Shown piece after piece: positions 1 through 9,005 of a stretch of DNA of 64,000 nucleotides. The notes under the pieces are model-generated. The model made no database searches. It was not told the DNA's origin and saw only the letters and a list, made by a program, of their open reading frames with translations. Within the stretch, counting starts at the first letter, position 1. Each line of letters opens with the position of its first letter. A program made the translations under genes and the position numbers. Location: assembly GCF_037479095.1 (NCBI RefSeq), contig NZ_JBBGZW010000001.1:2418001-2482000 (forward strand). The letters are read 5' to 3'. The DNA comes from Pantoea nemavictus (GTDB lineage Bacteria; Pseudomonadota; Gammaproteobacteria; Enterobacterales; Enterobacteriaceae).

Positions 1-77
1 TGCCATTGCGGACCGCGGTAGGATGCATCGACGTACAGCCAGCCGGAAAAAAGTACGGCAAGAAAAGACCAAAGCAT
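1..77 (-). CDS. yhhN: YhhN family membrane protein (lysoplasmalogenase-like), N-terminus only
   Basis: Only the first 25 codons lie in the window; the gene runs off the left edge. The ATG is the complement of 75-77, with a GGGAGA ribosome-binding site at 82-87. The visible start, [19 protein letters not shown], is a hydrophobic first membrane segment and closely resembles E. coli YhhN, a TMEM86/YhhN-family polytopic inner-membrane protein; members of this family hydrolyse lysoplasmalogen in animals, but the bacterial role is unclear. It is divergent from yhhM, as in E. coli. Confidence 0.8.
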   Translation of the reverse strand, partial: MLWSFLAVLFSGWLYVDASYRGPQW

Positions 78-241
78 GTTTTCTCCCTTTTCTGGACGAA
101 ATGTCCGCCAGTTTGATGAATTTTCCCAAAATCACTCACTCAGTGTAAGTTACCGGCGCCAAATGTGACAATCAGCCGACTCTGGTTGTATGCTTTGTCG
201 TCTTTTCCTGTTCCGACTTAACGCAAAGCACGAGATAAATC

Positions 242-598
242 ATGAGCAAACCACCGCTAATCTTTTTCATCGTACTGGCCATTATTGCCGTATTGGCGAC
301 CCGTCAGTTTATTAAACAGCGCCGCGAAACGGCGGTGAACGATGCCTCGCCGGTGCGCTCGCTGAGCGTGGAAGTGAAAACCAAACGCGAATTCCCGTCA
401 CCCAATCGCCGTTCGCGTCAGCGCGAGGAGATTGTGGCTGAGGATATGAAATACGAAGCCTGGTTCCATCCGCTGAACGGTGCGAGTGACATTAAAGTGA
501 CGGTCAACGCCAGCGATTATCATCAGATGGATAAGGGCGTGAAGGGCGAATTGAAGATGAAAGGGACGCGGTTTGTCAGTTTTACCCCGGCCCCGTAG
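242..598 (+). CDS. yhhM: DUF2500 family membrane-anchored protein YhhM
   Basis: A 118-residue protein with one N-terminal hydrophobic segment (about residues 5-20) followed by a basic, charged soluble part, ending in a KGTRFVSF motif shared with E. coli YhhM (119 residues). The function is unknown. It sits between divergent yhhN and convergent yhhL, the E. coli order. The stop codon (TAG, 596-598) lies inside a 24-base palindromic repeat that starts at 595, so the repeat supplies the end of the gene. The assignment rests on family resemblance and synteny. Confidence 0.85.
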   Translation: MSKPPLIFFIVLAIIAVLATRQFIKQRRETAVNDASPVRSLSVEVKTKREFPSPNRRSRQREEIVAEDMKYEAWFHPLNGASDIKVTVNASDYHQMDKGVKGELKMKGTRFVSFTPAP

Positions 599-618
599 GG
601 GCGCCATTAATGGCGACC
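595..618. repeat. Short palindromic repeat (GTAGGG type)
   Basis: The unit begins GTAGGGGCGCCATTAATGGC and forms a hairpin GGCGCCATTAATGGCG. It belongs to the same family as copies at 19241, 19274, 29579 and 42554. It overlaps the yhhM stop codon and lies between the convergent genes yhhM and yhhL, where it could act as a weak terminator or 3' end stabiliser. Confidence 0.6.
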
Positions 619-637
619 TGGTCATAAACCGCACTTT

Positions 638-907
638 CTACATCTTCGGATAATGCTTTTTCTGCCATGCCAGCAGCTCAAACACGCCAAAGAAGAAGAT
701 TTTCGCCTGGGTCACGCCGCTCAGCTTGGGGGCATCTTTCGGCTGAGTGGCGCGCAGTAACACCAGCTGCAAGCCATGCATAATCACCATAAAGAACAGT
801 GCAACATGCACAAAATAGCGCAGCGGTGTCGGGAAGGGTTGCACCAGATTGAGTAGTAAAAAAGCCCAAACGCAAATCATCAGCAAACGTCCTAAATTAA
901 GCCACAT
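638..907 (-). CDS. yhhL: DUF1145 family small membrane protein YhhL
   Basis: 89 residues, the same length as E. coli YhhL, with two or three hydrophobic segments (about residues 5-22, 28-48 and 68-80). The ATG at 905-907 was chosen because the protein then begins MWLNLGRLLM, matching the family; an in-frame upstream ATG at 1027 would add 40 residues read from within rsmD. It overlaps the end of rsmD by 11 bases, so the two are translationally coupled. No biochemical function is known. Confidence 0.85.
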   Translation of the reverse strand: MWLNLGRLLMICVWAFLLLNLVQPFPTPLRYFVHVALFFMVIMHGLQLVLLRATQPKDAPKLSGVTQAKIFFFGVFELLAWQKKHYPKM

Positions 908-1505
908 CGTGCGTCTCCCGTTGGCGTTGATATAAGCGATACGCAACCTGGCCGGCAATTTTCTCGCGGTACAGATCCCAATTAGCTGGCGCGACGGGCG
1001 TGCCGGTTTCCACTTCGCTCTCCACATAAATCAGCGCTTCGGCGGCCAGCCAGCCATTTTGCTCCAGCAGCGTCAATGTTTCCTGTAACAGCCCTTTACG
1101 GAACGGTGGATCGACAAAGACCACGTCAAACGGCTCGCCAGGCTGGCTCAGCCACTGCAGCGTATTGGTTTGCACCACGTTGGCTTGAGTGGCGCGCAGC
1201 GTTTGCAGGTTCTGTGACAGTTGTTGCGCTACGGAGCGCTCCAGCTCCAGCAGCGTGGCGGATGCGGCGTGACGTGACAGCGCTTCCAGCCCCAATGCGC
1301 CGCTGCCGGCGAAGCAATCAAGGCAGCGTGCTTCCTGAATATCCGGCGCTAACCAGTTAAACAGGGTTTCACGCACGCGATCGGTGGTCGGGCGCAAACC
1401 TGCGCTATCCGGCACCGGTAATTTACGGCCGCGCCATTGACCGCCAATAATGCGGATCTGGCCTGCAGCGCCGCTGCTGCGGGGGGATTTACTCATTTCG
1501 CTCAC
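897..1505 (-). CDS. rsmD: 16S rRNA (guanine(966)-N(2))-methyltransferase RsmD
   Basis: 202 residues. The AdoMet-binding loop DCFAGSGALGLEA is at residues 63-75 and the catalytic DPPF motif at 132-135, the signature of N2-guanine/N6-adenine methyltransferases. The family enzyme methylates G966 of 16S rRNA in the 30S subunit. The gene is divergent from ftsY, leaving a shared control region of about 220 bases (1506-1727), and is followed by the overlapping yhhL. This is the conserved rsmD/ftsY arrangement of enterobacteria. Confidence 0.95.
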   Translation of the reverse strand: MSEMSKSPRSSGAAGQIRIIGGQWRGRKLPVPDSAGLRPTTDRVRETLFNWLAPDIQEARCLDCFAGSGALGLEALSRHAASATLLELERSVAQQLSQNLQTLRATQANVVQTNTLQWLSQPGEPFDVVFVDPPFRKGLLQETLTLLEQNGWLAAEALIYVESEVETGTPVAPANWDLYREKIAGQVAYRLYQRQRETHDVA

Positions 1506-1727
1506 AACTCGTCATAATTTGTTGCGTAGTTTAACGGGCGTAGCGGGCAGAAGAAACGTTAAAAAAGGGTGCTGTGGTGCGCTGGCTGGAAAGTGTTAGA
1601 CTACTGAGTTGGTATCGTGCGCGTAATTACCTGATTTTTACGCCGCTCACCCGCTAAAAAATGAATATTTTATCCCCTGGGAACAGCGTGCTACCGGGAA
1701 TAAGCCATCGAGGAGTAGGGTCACACA

Positions 1728-3179
1728 ATGGCAAAAGAGAAAAAACGCGGCTTTTTTTCCTGGTTAGGCTTTGGCAAAGAAGAAGAGACGCAACAGCCTG
1801 CTGAAGAGCAGCAGCAAACTGCCGAGGTGGTCCCAGAGCCCGCCGTTGAAGAGAGTGCGTTAGATCGCGCCGAAGCGCAGGCTGAAGAAACCGTTGCCGT
1901 TACCGAACAGGTTGCGGAGCAGCAGAATGAACCGGAAGTCATTGCAGAGCCGGTACTTGAGCAGCAAGAACCTGAGCCGGTTACCGCTATCGAAGAAGAG
2001 GTGCTGCCGGAAGCGATTGAACAGCCGGATGTGGCGCCGATCGAAGAAGAGCCGCAGCGGGAAGAGTTAGCCGTCGAGCCAGTCGTCGAGGCGGAACCTG
2101 AGGACGACGCGCCGTTAAGCGATGAAGAGCTGGAAGCGCTGGCTTTGGCGGAAACCTATGCTGAAGATGCTGAACTAGCAGAAGAAACTCAGGATACCGT
2201 GAGCGATTTGCCGCTGGCCGCTGCGCCAATCATTGCGCAGGAGCAGGAGCGTCCTACCAAAGAGGGCTTTTTCGCCCGCCTGAAGCGCAGCCTGGTTAAA
2301 ACCCGCGAAAATCTCGGTTCTGGCTTTATCAGCCTGTTCCGCGGCAAGAAAATTGATGATGACCTGTTTGAAGAGCTGGAAGAGCAGCTGCTGATTGCTG
2401 ATGTTGGTGTTGAAACCACGCGCCGTATCATCACCAATCTGACGCAACAGGCCAACCGCAAGCAGCTGCGCGATGCCGAGGCGCTGTACGGCCTGCTGAA
2501 AGCTGAAATGTCCGGCATTCTGGAAAAAGTTGATCAGCCGCTGGAAGTGGGCGGTAAAACGCCCTTTGTCATCCTGATGGTAGGCGTGAACGGTGTGGGT
2601 AAAACCACCACCATCGGTAAGCTGGCGCGTCAGTATCAGGCGCAAGGCAAATCGGTAATGCTGGCGGCGGGTGATACCTTCCGTGCCGCGGCGGTTGAAC
2701 AGCTGCAGGTTTGGGGCCAGCGTAACGATATTCCGGTGGTGGCTCAGCATACTGGCGCAGATTCTGCTTCAGTGATTTTTGATGCGATTCAGGCTGCTAA
2801 ATCACGCAACGTGGATGTATTGATCGCCGATACCGCTGGCCGCCTGCAGAACAAATCGCACCTGATGGAAGAACTGAAAAAAATTACCCGTGTGATGAAG
2901 AAGCTGGATGAAGAGGCGCCGCATGAAGTGATGCTGACGCTCGACGCCAGCACCGGGCAAAACGCCATCAGCCAGGCCAAACTGTTCCATGAAGCGGTGG
3001 GCCTGACGGGCATCACGCTGACCAAACTGGATGGCACCGCCAAAGGCGGCGTGATCTTCTCGGTTGCCGATCAGTTCGGCATTCCGATTCGTTATATCGG
3101 TGTTGGGGAAGGCATCGAGGATTTACGGCCGTTTAAGGCCGCAGACTTTATTGAGGCACTGTTTGCCCGAGAGGAATGA
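1728..3179 (+). CDS. ftsY: Signal recognition particle receptor FtsY
   Basis: 483 residues with the two-part architecture of the SRP receptor: a long Glu/Ala-rich acidic A domain (about 1-185) that aids membrane association, then the NG GTPase domain with P-loop GVNGVGKT (286-293), the DTAGR switch motif and TKLDGTAKGG near the C-terminus. It docks Ffh-ribosome complexes at the inner membrane and reciprocally activates GTP hydrolysis. It is the first gene of ftsY-ftsE-ftsX. GAGGAG lies 12 bases before the ATG. A TAGACT -10-like hexamer occurs near 1600 upstream. Confidence 0.97.
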   Translation: MAKEKKRGFFSWLGFGKEEETQQPAEEQQQTAEVVPEPAVEESALDRAEAQAEETVAVTEQVAEQQNEPEVIAEPVLEQQEPEPVTAIEEEVLPEAIEQPDVAPIEEEPQREELAVEPVVEAEPEDDAPLSDEELEALALAETYAEDAELAEETQDTVSDLPLAAAPIIAQEQERPTKEGFFARLKRSLVKTRENLGSGFISLFRGKKIDDDLFEELEEQLLIADVGVETTRRIITNLTQQANRKQLRDAEALYGLLKAEMSGILEKVDQPLEVGGKTPFVILMVGVNGVGKTTTIGKLARQYQAQGKSVMLAAGDTFRAAAVEQLQVWGQRNDIPVVAQHTGADSASVIFDAIQAAKSRNVDVLIADTAGRLQNKSHLMEELKKITRVMKKLDEEAPHEVMLTLDASTGQNAISQAKLFHEAVGLTGITLTKLDGTAKGGVIFSVADQFGIPIRYIGVGEGIEDLRPFKAADFIEALFAREE

Positions 3180-3184
3180 TTGGG

Positions 3185-3853
3185 ATGATTCGCTTTGAAG
3201 AGGTCAGTAAAGCTTACCTGGGAGGACGTCAGGCGCTGCAGGGAGTGGATTTCCATCTGCGTCCCGGCGAAATGGCGTTCCTGACCGGCCATTCCGGCGC
3301 GGGGAAAAGTACCTTACTGAAGCTGATTTGTGGCATTGAGCGCCCGAGCGCTGGGCAGATCTGGTTTAGCGGTCACGATATTTCGCGTTTGCGTCACAGC
3401 GAAGTGCCTTTCCTGCGGCGTCAGATCGGCATGATTTTTCAGGATCACCACTTGCTGATGGATCGTTCGGTCTATGAAAACGTGGCGATCCCGCTGATTA
3501 TTTCCGGTGCCAGCGGCGAAGATATTCGCCGTCGCGTGTCGGCTGCGCTGGATAAAGTGGGCCTGCTCGACAAAGCGAAAAGCTTTCCGATTCAGCTGTC
3601 GGGCGGTGAACAGCAGCGCGTCGGCATTGCCCGCGCGGTGGTGAACAAGCCTGCGGTGCTGCTGGCGGATGAACCGACCGGTAACCTCGACAATGCGCTG
3701 TCGGAAGATATTCTGCGCCTGTTCGAAGAGTTCAACCGCGTTGGCGTCACGGTGTTGATGGCAACGCACGATGTCGGATTGATTGCACGCCGAAACTACC
3801 GCGTGATGACGCTCAATCAGGGACGTCTGCACGGAGGCCACGATGGTCAATAA
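3185..3853 (+). CDS. ftsE: Cell division ATP-binding protein FtsE
   Basis: 222 residues, the E. coli length. This is an ABC ATPase with Walker A GHSGAGKS (35-42), signature LSGGEQQ (138-144) and Walker B AVLLADEP (157-164). With FtsX it forms the divisome-associated complex that controls periplasmic amidase activation at the septum. The start at 3185 was preferred to the ATG at 3176, which overlaps the ftsY stop, because it gives the family N-terminus [11 protein letters not shown] and puts the GAGGA site nine bases upstream. It overlaps ftsX by 11 bases. Confidence 0.95.
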   Translation: MIRFEEVSKAYLGGRQALQGVDFHLRPGEMAFLTGHSGAGKSTLLKLICGIERPSAGQIWFSGHDISRLRHSEVPFLRRQIGMIFQDHHLLMDRSVYENVAIPLIISGASGEDIRRRVSAALDKVGLLDKAKSFPIQLSGGEQQRVGIARAVVNKPAVLLADEPTGNLDNALSEDILRLFEEFNRVGVTVLMATHDVGLIARRNYRVMTLNQGRLHGGHDGQ

Positions 3854-4826
3854 ACGCAATAAGCGCGCACCTGCGCCGAAAGCGAAGCAGCCTTCTAAAA
3901 GCAAAGCGCTGAAGGGCGGCTGGCAGGAGCAGTGGCGCTATGCGCTGCGCGGCACGCTGTCGGATATGTGGCGTCAGCCGCTGGCGACGCTGCTGACGGT
4001 GATGGTGATTGCCATTTCTCTGACGCTGCCGAGCGTGTGCTACATGGTGTGGAAGAACGTCAGCCAGGCGGCCACGCAGTGGTATCCCGCGCCGCAGTTG
4101 ACGGTATATCTGGATAAAGCGCTGGATGATACCGCGGCGGAGAACGTCACCGCGCAGCTTAAGCAGCTGGATGGCGTGGATAACGTCAACTACCTGACGC
4201 GTGAAGAAGCGCTAAATGAGTTCCGCAACTGGTCAGGTTTTGGTGGCTCGATGGACATGCTGGAGCAGAATCCGTTGCCGGCGGTGGCTATCATCACGCC
4301 AAAACTCAACTTCCAGAATTCGGACACCATGGCGAATCTGCGCGATCGGGTAGCGAAAGTGCAGGGCGTGGACGAAGTGCGCATGGATGATAGCTGGTTC
4401 GCACGTTTAGCGGCGCTGACCGGCCTGGTGGGGCAGATCGCCTCGATGATTGGTTTGCTGATGGTCGTTGCGGTGTTCCTGGTGATTGGCAACAGCGTGC
4501 GACTGAGCATCTTTGCGCGCCGCGACACCATTAACGTGCAAAAGCTGATTGGTGCCACCGATGGCTTTATCCTGCGTCCCTTCCTGTACGGCGGAGCGCT
4601 GCTCGGTTTTGGTGGCGCCGTACTGTCGCTGATTCTTTCCGAAGTGCTGGTATTGCGCCTGCAATCGGTGGTGGCGCAAGTCGCCACGGTGTTCGGTACC
4701 ACCTTTGTGTTGGAAGGCTTTTCCTGGGATGAAGGGCTGCTGTTACTGCTGATCGCGGCCATCATTGGCTGGATTGCGGCATGGCTGGCAACGGTTCAAC
4801 ATTTACGTCGTTTTACGCCGCAGTAA
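3843..4826 (+). CDS. ftsX: Cell division protein FtsX, permease-like subunit
   Basis: 327 residues. A basic cytoplasmic N-terminus (1-35) precedes the first membrane helix (about 46-66), a large periplasmic domain (about 67-200) and three C-terminal membrane helices. It is the membrane partner of FtsE; the periplasmic loop recruits EnvC. It is shorter than E. coli FtsX (352 residues), the difference lying in the variable N-terminal tail. It is translationally coupled to ftsE. Confidence 0.95.
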   Translation: MVNKRNKRAPAPKAKQPSKSKALKGGWQEQWRYALRGTLSDMWRQPLATLLTVMVIAISLTLPSVCYMVWKNVSQAATQWYPAPQLTVYLDKALDDTAAENVTAQLKQLDGVDNVNYLTREEALNEFRNWSGFGGSMDMLEQNPLPAVAIITPKLNFQNSDTMANLRDRVAKVQGVDEVRMDDSWFARLAALTGLVGQIASMIGLLMVVAVFLVIGNSVRLSIFARRDTINVQKLIGATDGFILRPFLYGGALLGFGGAVLSLILSEVLVLRLQSVVAQVATVFGTTFVLEGFSWDEGLLLLLIAAIIGWIAAWLATVQHLRRFTPQ

Positions 4827-4855
4827 CCAAAAGCAACGTTTTTTGATATACTCTT

Positions 4856-4885
4856 CCTCTGCTGCCGACGACCTGGGAGCAGAGG
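4856..4885 (+). other. Intergenic hairpin after ftsX
   Basis: CCTCTGCT (4856-4863) pairs with AGCAGAGG (4878-4885) around a 14-base loop. No T-run follows, so it may be a transcript-end or processing structure, not a classical terminator. It lies between ftsX and the rpoH promoters. Confidence 0.4.
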
Positions 4886-4933
4886 AATTCTCCTGGTTCC
4901 CCCGCCGTCATCTGTGTGTAAAATATTCACTGC

Positions 4934-4967
4934 TATAATTGAACTTGTGGATAACTTTGTCGTCCAA
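4934..4967 (+). promoter_or_regulatory. rpoH promoter region with sigma-E-like and sigma-70-like elements
   Basis: TATAAT at 4934-4939 is a perfect -10 hexamer. GAACTT at 4941-4946 followed after 15 bases by GTCCAA at 4962-4967 fits the sigma-E pattern (GGAACTT, 15-16 bases, GTC-rich -10). E. coli rpoH is likewise read by several promoters, including a sigma-E one containing GAACTTGTGGATAA, which is found here at the same kind of position. Start sites are inferred only. Confidence 0.55.
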
Positions 4968-5065
4968 GTAGCACAGATTGCTTCTGGTTTTCTCGTGACG
5001 TTGACATAATGTAACGTCTGCGCAAGGAACTGTGCAGCAAGTCCATTGAATTTGTGAGGGTTTGA

Positions 5066-5923
5066 ATGACCAAAGAAATGCAAACTTTAGCGATTGCTCC
5101 TCTGGGTAACCTGGAATCTTACGTCCGGGCTGCCAACAACTGGCCGGTGCTGACGGCAGAAGAGGAAAAAGCATTGGCTGAGCGGCTGCATTACCAGGGC
5201 GATCTGGATGCAGCTAAGACGCTGATCCTGTCTCACCTGCGCTTTGTTGTTCATATTGCTCGTAACTACTCCGGTTACGGCTTGCCGCAGGCGGACCTGA
5301 TTCAGGAAGGTAATATCGGCCTGATGAAGGCGGTGCGTCGCTTCAATCCAGAAGTGGGCGTGCGCCTGGTGTCGTTTGCCGTGCACTGGATTAAGGCAGA
5401 GATTCACGAATACGTGCTGCGTAACTGGCGTATCGTGAAAGTCGCGACCACCAAAGCTCAGCGTAAGCTGTTCTTTAACCTGCGTAAAAGCAAACAGCGT
5501 CTCGGTTGGTTCAACCAGGACGAAGTGGAAATGGTCGCGCGTGAGCTGGGCGTGAGCAGCAAAGACGTGCTGGAAATGGAATCGCGCATGGCCGCGCAGG
5601 ATATGACTTTCGACATGTCGTCTGATGACGAAGCGGGCGAAGGCAAACCGATGGCGCCAGTGCTGTATCTGCAGGATAAAACCTCTGACTTTGCCGATGG
5701 CATCGAAGAGGACAACTGGGATGCACATGCGGCTGACAAGCTGAGCGATGCGATGCTGAGCCTTGATGAGCGTAGCCAGGACATTATCCGTGCCCGTTGG
5801 CTGGACGATGACAACAAAACCACGTTGCAGGAGCTGGCCGATAAATACGGCGTCTCAGCGGAGCGCGTGCGTCAGTTGGAAAAGAACGCCATGAAGAAAT
5901 TGCGTGTGGCGATTGAAGCCTGA
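5066..5923 (+). CDS. rpoH: RNA polymerase heat-shock sigma factor RpoH (sigma-32)
   Basis: 285 residues (E. coli 284). Sigma region 1.2 is at the N-terminus, region 2 contains [19 protein letters not shown], and the C-terminal region 4 helix-turn-helix is [20 protein letters not shown]. It directs RNA polymerase to chaperone and protease promoters. A GAGGG site precedes the ATG. The gene keeps the conserved place downstream of ftsX and is transcribed separately, given the 239-base promoter region. In E. coli its translation is controlled by mRNA folding at the 5' end; I did not model that here. Confidence 0.97.
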   Translation: MTKEMQTLAIAPLGNLESYVRAANNWPVLTAEEEKALAERLHYQGDLDAAKTLILSHLRFVVHIARNYSGYGLPQADLIQEGNIGLMKAVRRFNPEVGVRLVSFAVHWIKAEIHEYVLRNWRIVKVATTKAQRKLFFNLRKSKQRLGWFNQDEVEMVARELGVSSKDVLEMESRMAAQDMTFDMSSDDEAGEGKPMAPVLYLQDKTSDFADGIEEDNWDAHAADKLSDAMLSLDERSQDIIRARWLDDDNKTTLQELADKYGVSAERVRQLEKNAMKKLRVAIEA

Positions 5924-5944
5924 TAATTATCAGGCGGAAAAACG

Positions 5945-5969
5945 GGGCGACTTGATAGTCGCCCTTTTT
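5945..5969 (+). terminator. rpoH rho-independent terminator
   Basis: GGGCGAC (5945-5951), loop TTGATA, GTCGCCC (5958-5964), then five T residues. It lies 22 bases after the rpoH stop. Confidence 0.85.
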
Positions 5970-6007
5970 ATTGCCTGAAACACCTTAATTTCATTAGGCA
6001 ATGACCC

Positions 6008-6077
6008 GTAGCGGCGCGATTTATCGCGCTGTTTTTATTGCCCATTCCCGACAATGCGCAATAAATTGCGCCGCTAC
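6008..6077. repeat. Inverted pair of GTAGCGG palindromic repeats
   Basis: A 22-base unit at 6008-6029 (GTAGCGGCGCGATTTATCGC then GC) is followed after 26 bases by its inverse at 6056-6077, which differs at one position of the stem. Each unit is itself a hairpin, and together they form a larger stem. The pair lies between the convergent genes rpoH and panM. A second pair with the units in the opposite relative order is at 24295-24353. Confidence 0.75.
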
Positions 6078-6096
6078 TGATTGAGATTGGCTGGAC

Positions 6097-6483
6097 TTAT
6101 TTCACCCAACCATCAACCTGCGCGCGAAAACCACAGGCCTGCATAAAAGCAGCCCGCACGCCTTGATCGGCCTCGCCATCATCGGCAATCCACCAATCCG
6201 TTAACGCACCATTCTGCGCAATTGTCTCTTCCAGCAAATATTGCCCCACGCCGCGCCGCTGCGTGACTTCACGCACGTTGAGATGGGTGATCTTCCCCTG
6301 CGTGCCGCTAAGCGTTAACTGCAATGCCGCCAGCAGCCGATCGTTAAAACGCGCGGCATACAGATGCTGCGTGTCGCTGAGTTGTGCTTCGAGTTGCACA
6401 ATATCGATTCCGGGCCAGACTTTAGCTAAATCGATGCGATCCTGGGCGGTTAACGATGCTAAGCGCTGGATTGTCAGCTTCAT
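6097..6483 (-). CDS. panM: PanM (PanZ), GNAT-family PanD maturation and regulation factor
   Basis: 128 residues (E. coli 127). It has a GNAT acetyltransferase fold with the acetyl-CoA loop QRRGVGQYLL. In E. coli PanM binds the pro-form of aspartate decarboxylase PanD with CoA and triggers its self-cleavage into the pyruvoyl enzyme, coupling pantothenate supply to CoA level. It sits directly before the liv genes, as in E. coli where it lies between livJ and livK. Here no separate livJ is seen on its other side; rpoH is adjacent. Confidence 0.92.
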   Translation of the reverse strand: MKLTIQRLASLTAQDRIDLAKVWPGIDIVQLEAQLSDTQHLYAARFNDRLLAALQLTLSGTQGKITHLNVREVTQRRGVGQYLLEETIAQNGALTDWWIADDGEADQGVRAAFMQACGFRAQVDGWVK

Positions 6484-6884
6484 ACCTAATACCTGTACTA
6501 GTGCAAAGGCGATAGTGTAGCGAATTTAGACAGTCAGAGCGCTGTCACTTTTTTGCGATGAAAATAGGTCAAATGCCAGCCGGTTTGCCAGGATTGTGGA
6601 GTAAGCCAGCAACGATCGTTGAAAAACCCAGCATAACGCGCTGCTATCCTGCTGAAAATTCGGCCATAACAACCAGACGATTCTGCTGATCCACTCAGTC
6701 AATTCTGAATATGTCAGTTGATTTACAGAAGAAAGTTCCTGTTTAATAACCTGAAAAATAAAGCCTTATTACCAATAAATGCCAGAAAAGCGTGCTAACC
6801 CATTATTGCAGAATGAGTTTTCCTCTTTGACTGGCAGAAAATAAAGCAATCACAACACACGACACAACAGATGGGGAAGTTCGC
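6484..6884. other. 400-base control region between panM and livK
   Basis: No coding region or RNA gene could be supported. The stretch is AT-rich (for example around 6720-6790). It must hold the livK promoter and probably the panM promoter. In E. coli the liv genes are repressed through Lrp and leucine, but Lrp sites are too degenerate to place by eye here. Confidence 0.5.
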
Positions 6885-8012
6885 ATGAAAATGAGTAAAG
6901 GACGCGCATTACTGGCGGGCTGCGTAGCGTTGGCATTGAGCCATGCTGCGCTGGCGAAAGACATCAAAATTGCCATCGTTGGCGCATCAACGGGTCCAGT
7001 CGCGCAGTACGGTGACATGCAGTTTACCGGTGCAGCGCAAGCCATTAAGGACATCAACGCCAAAGGCGGCGTGAACGGTGACAAACTGGTTGGCGTGGAA
7101 TATGACGACGCCTGTGACCCGAAACAAGCGGTTGCGGTTGCCAACAAAGTGGTTAACGATGGCATCAAATACGTTATCGGCCATTTATGCTCCTCTTCTA
7201 CTCAGCCCGCTTCAGACATCTATAACGACGAAGGCGTACTGATGATCACGCCAGCCGCTACCGCACCCGAGCTGACTGCGCGTGGCTATGCTGACGTGCT
7301 GCGCACCACTGGACTGGACTCCGATCAGGGTCCTACAGCGGCGACGTACATCCTCGATCACATCAAACCAAAACGTATCGCTGTGGTGCATGACAAGCAG
7401 CAATATGGCCAGGGCCTGGCGGAATCCGTGCAGAAAACCCTGAAAGCCAAAGGCGGCAACGTGGTGCTGTTTGAAGGTATCACCGCCGGTGATAAAGACT
7501 TCTCCACGCTGATTGCGCGTCTGAAGAAAGAGAACGTCGATTTCGTTTACTACGGGGGTTACTACCCGGAGCTGGGCCAGATTCTGCGTCAGGCAAAATC
7601 TGCTGGCCTGAATGCCGGCTTCATGGGCCCGGAAGGGGTGGGCAACGCCTCACTGTCTAACATCGCGGGTGATGCGTCTGAAGGCCTGTTCGTGACGCTG
7701 CCGAAGCGCTATGACCAGCTGCCAGAGAACAAGGCAATCGTTGATGCGATTAAAGCCAACACCGCGTCTAACCGCAAAGATCCAACCGGTCCGTTCGTCT
7801 GGACCACCTACGCCGCGATTCAGTCGCTGGTAGCGGGTATCGAGCGCAGCAAGAGCGATGAGCCTGATGCGATTGCGAAGAACCTAAAAGAGGGCGCTGC
7901 CGTCCCAACCGTGATGGGCAACCTGAACTGGGATGAGAAAGGCGATCTGAAGGGCTTCGAATTTGGTGTCTTCAAATGGCACAAAGACGGCTCTTCTACC
8001 GCAGTTAAGTAA
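6885..8012 (+). CDS. livK: Branched-chain amino-acid periplasmic binding protein (LivK/LivJ)
   Basis: 375 residues. The signal peptide is about residues 1-24 (cut after ALA), followed by a type 1 periplasmic binding fold with the conserved stretch [18 protein letters not shown] and [12 protein letters not shown], whose cysteine pair forms the family disulfide. It delivers Leu, Ile and Val to LivHMGF. Its sequence is at least as close to E. coli LivJ as to LivK, but its position makes it the livK of this operon. There is only one binding protein where E. coli has two. Confidence 0.93.
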   Translation: MKMSKGRALLAGCVALALSHAALAKDIKIAIVGASTGPVAQYGDMQFTGAAQAIKDINAKGGVNGDKLVGVEYDDACDPKQAVAVANKVVNDGIKYVIGHLCSSSTQPASDIYNDEGVLMITPAATAPELTARGYADVLRTTGLDSDQGPTAATYILDHIKPKRIAVVHDKQQYGQGLAESVQKTLKAKGGNVVLFEGITAGDKDFSTLIARLKKENVDFVYYGGYYPELGQILRQAKSAGLNAGFMGPEGVGNASLSNIAGDASEGLFVTLPKRYDQLPENKAIVDAIKANTASNRKDPTGPFVWTTYAAIQSLVAGIERSKSDEPDAIAKNLKEGAAVPTVMGNLNWDEKGDLKGFEFGVFKWHKDGSSTAVK

Positions 8013-8020
8013 TCCCCCCA

Positions 8021-8052
8021 AATTCCCTCTCACGCACGCGGGGGAGGGAATT
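8021..8052 (+). other. Hairpin between livK and livH
   Basis: AATTCCCTC (8021-8029) pairs with GAGGGAATT (8044-8052) around a 14-base loop. No T-run follows. Such intercistronic hairpins typically stabilise the upstream binding-protein message, so the binding protein is made in excess over the membrane subunits. Confidence 0.6.
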
Positions 8053-8078
8053 ATTCAGCTCCAGAGCAGGTCCTCACT

Positions 8079-9005
8079 ATGTCCGAGCAGTTTCTCTATT
8101 TCATTCAGCAGATGTTCAACGGGGTTACCCTCGGGAGCACCTACGCGCTGATCGCCATTGGTTACACCATGGTCTACGGCATTATCGGCATGATCAACTT
8201 CGCCCACGGCGAGGTGTACATGATCGGTAGCTATGTCTCCTTTATCGTGATTGCCGCCCTGATGATGATGGGCATCGATACCTCGTGGCTGATGATTGCC
8301 GCTGGTTTCGTGATGGCGGTAATTATCTCTAGCGCCTATGGCTGGAGCATCGAACGCGTGGCATACAAGCCGGTGCGATCGTCGAAGCGCCTGATCGCGC
8401 TGATCTCGGCCATCGGTATGTCGATCTTCCTGCAGAACTACGTCAGCCTGACGCAAGGTTCGCGCGATCTCGCGCTGCCAAGCTTGATCACCGGGCAATG
8501 GACGCTGGGCGAAAGCAACGGCTTTGCCGCCACGCTCTCTACTATGCAGCTGGTGATTTGGGTGGTGACCTTCCTGTCGATGCTGGCGCTGACGCTATTC
8601 ATTCGTTATTCGCGCATGGGCCGCGCCTGTCGCGCCTGTGCGGAAGACCTGAAAATGGCCAGCCTGCTGGGCATCAACACCGACCGCGTTATCTCCCTCA
8701 CCTTCATCATTGGTGCGGCGATGGCGGCGGTTGCGGGCGTGTTACTCGGTCAATTCTACGGCTCTATCAACCCGTTTATCGGCTTTATGGCCGGGATGAA
8801 AGCCTTCACCGCGGCGGTATTGGGCGGCATCGGCAGCATTCCTGGCGCGATGATTGGCGGCCTGGTGCTGGGTATTGCGGAAGCGCTGACTTCGGCCTAT
8901 CTGTCGACCGAATATAAAGACGTGGTCTCCTTCGCGCTGCTGATTGTGGTGCTGCTGGTGATGCCAACCGGGATTCTCGGCCGTCCGGAGGTGGAGAAAG
9001 TATGA
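8079..9005 (+). CDS. livH: Branched-chain amino-acid ABC transporter permease LivH
   Basis: 308 residues, the E. coli length. It is a polytopic membrane protein of about eight hydrophobic helices with the conserved [16 protein letters not shown] segment and the C-terminal EAA-like coupling region [14 protein letters not shown]. It forms the heterodimeric channel with LivM. The stop overlaps the start of livM by four bases (ATGA). Confidence 0.95.
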   Translation: MSEQFLYFIQQMFNGVTLGSTYALIAIGYTMVYGIIGMINFAHGEVYMIGSYVSFIVIAALMMMGIDTSWLMIAAGFVMAVIISSAYGWSIERVAYKPVRSSKRLIALISAIGMSIFLQNYVSLTQGSRDLALPSLITGQWTLGESNGFAATLSTMQLVIWVVTFLSMLALTLFIRYSRMGRACRACAEDLKMASLLGINTDRVISLTFIIGAAMAAVAGVLLGQFYGSINPFIGFMAGMKAFTAAVLGGIGSIPGAMIGGLVLGIAEALTSAYLSTEYKDVVSFALLIVVLLVMPTGILGRPEVEKV

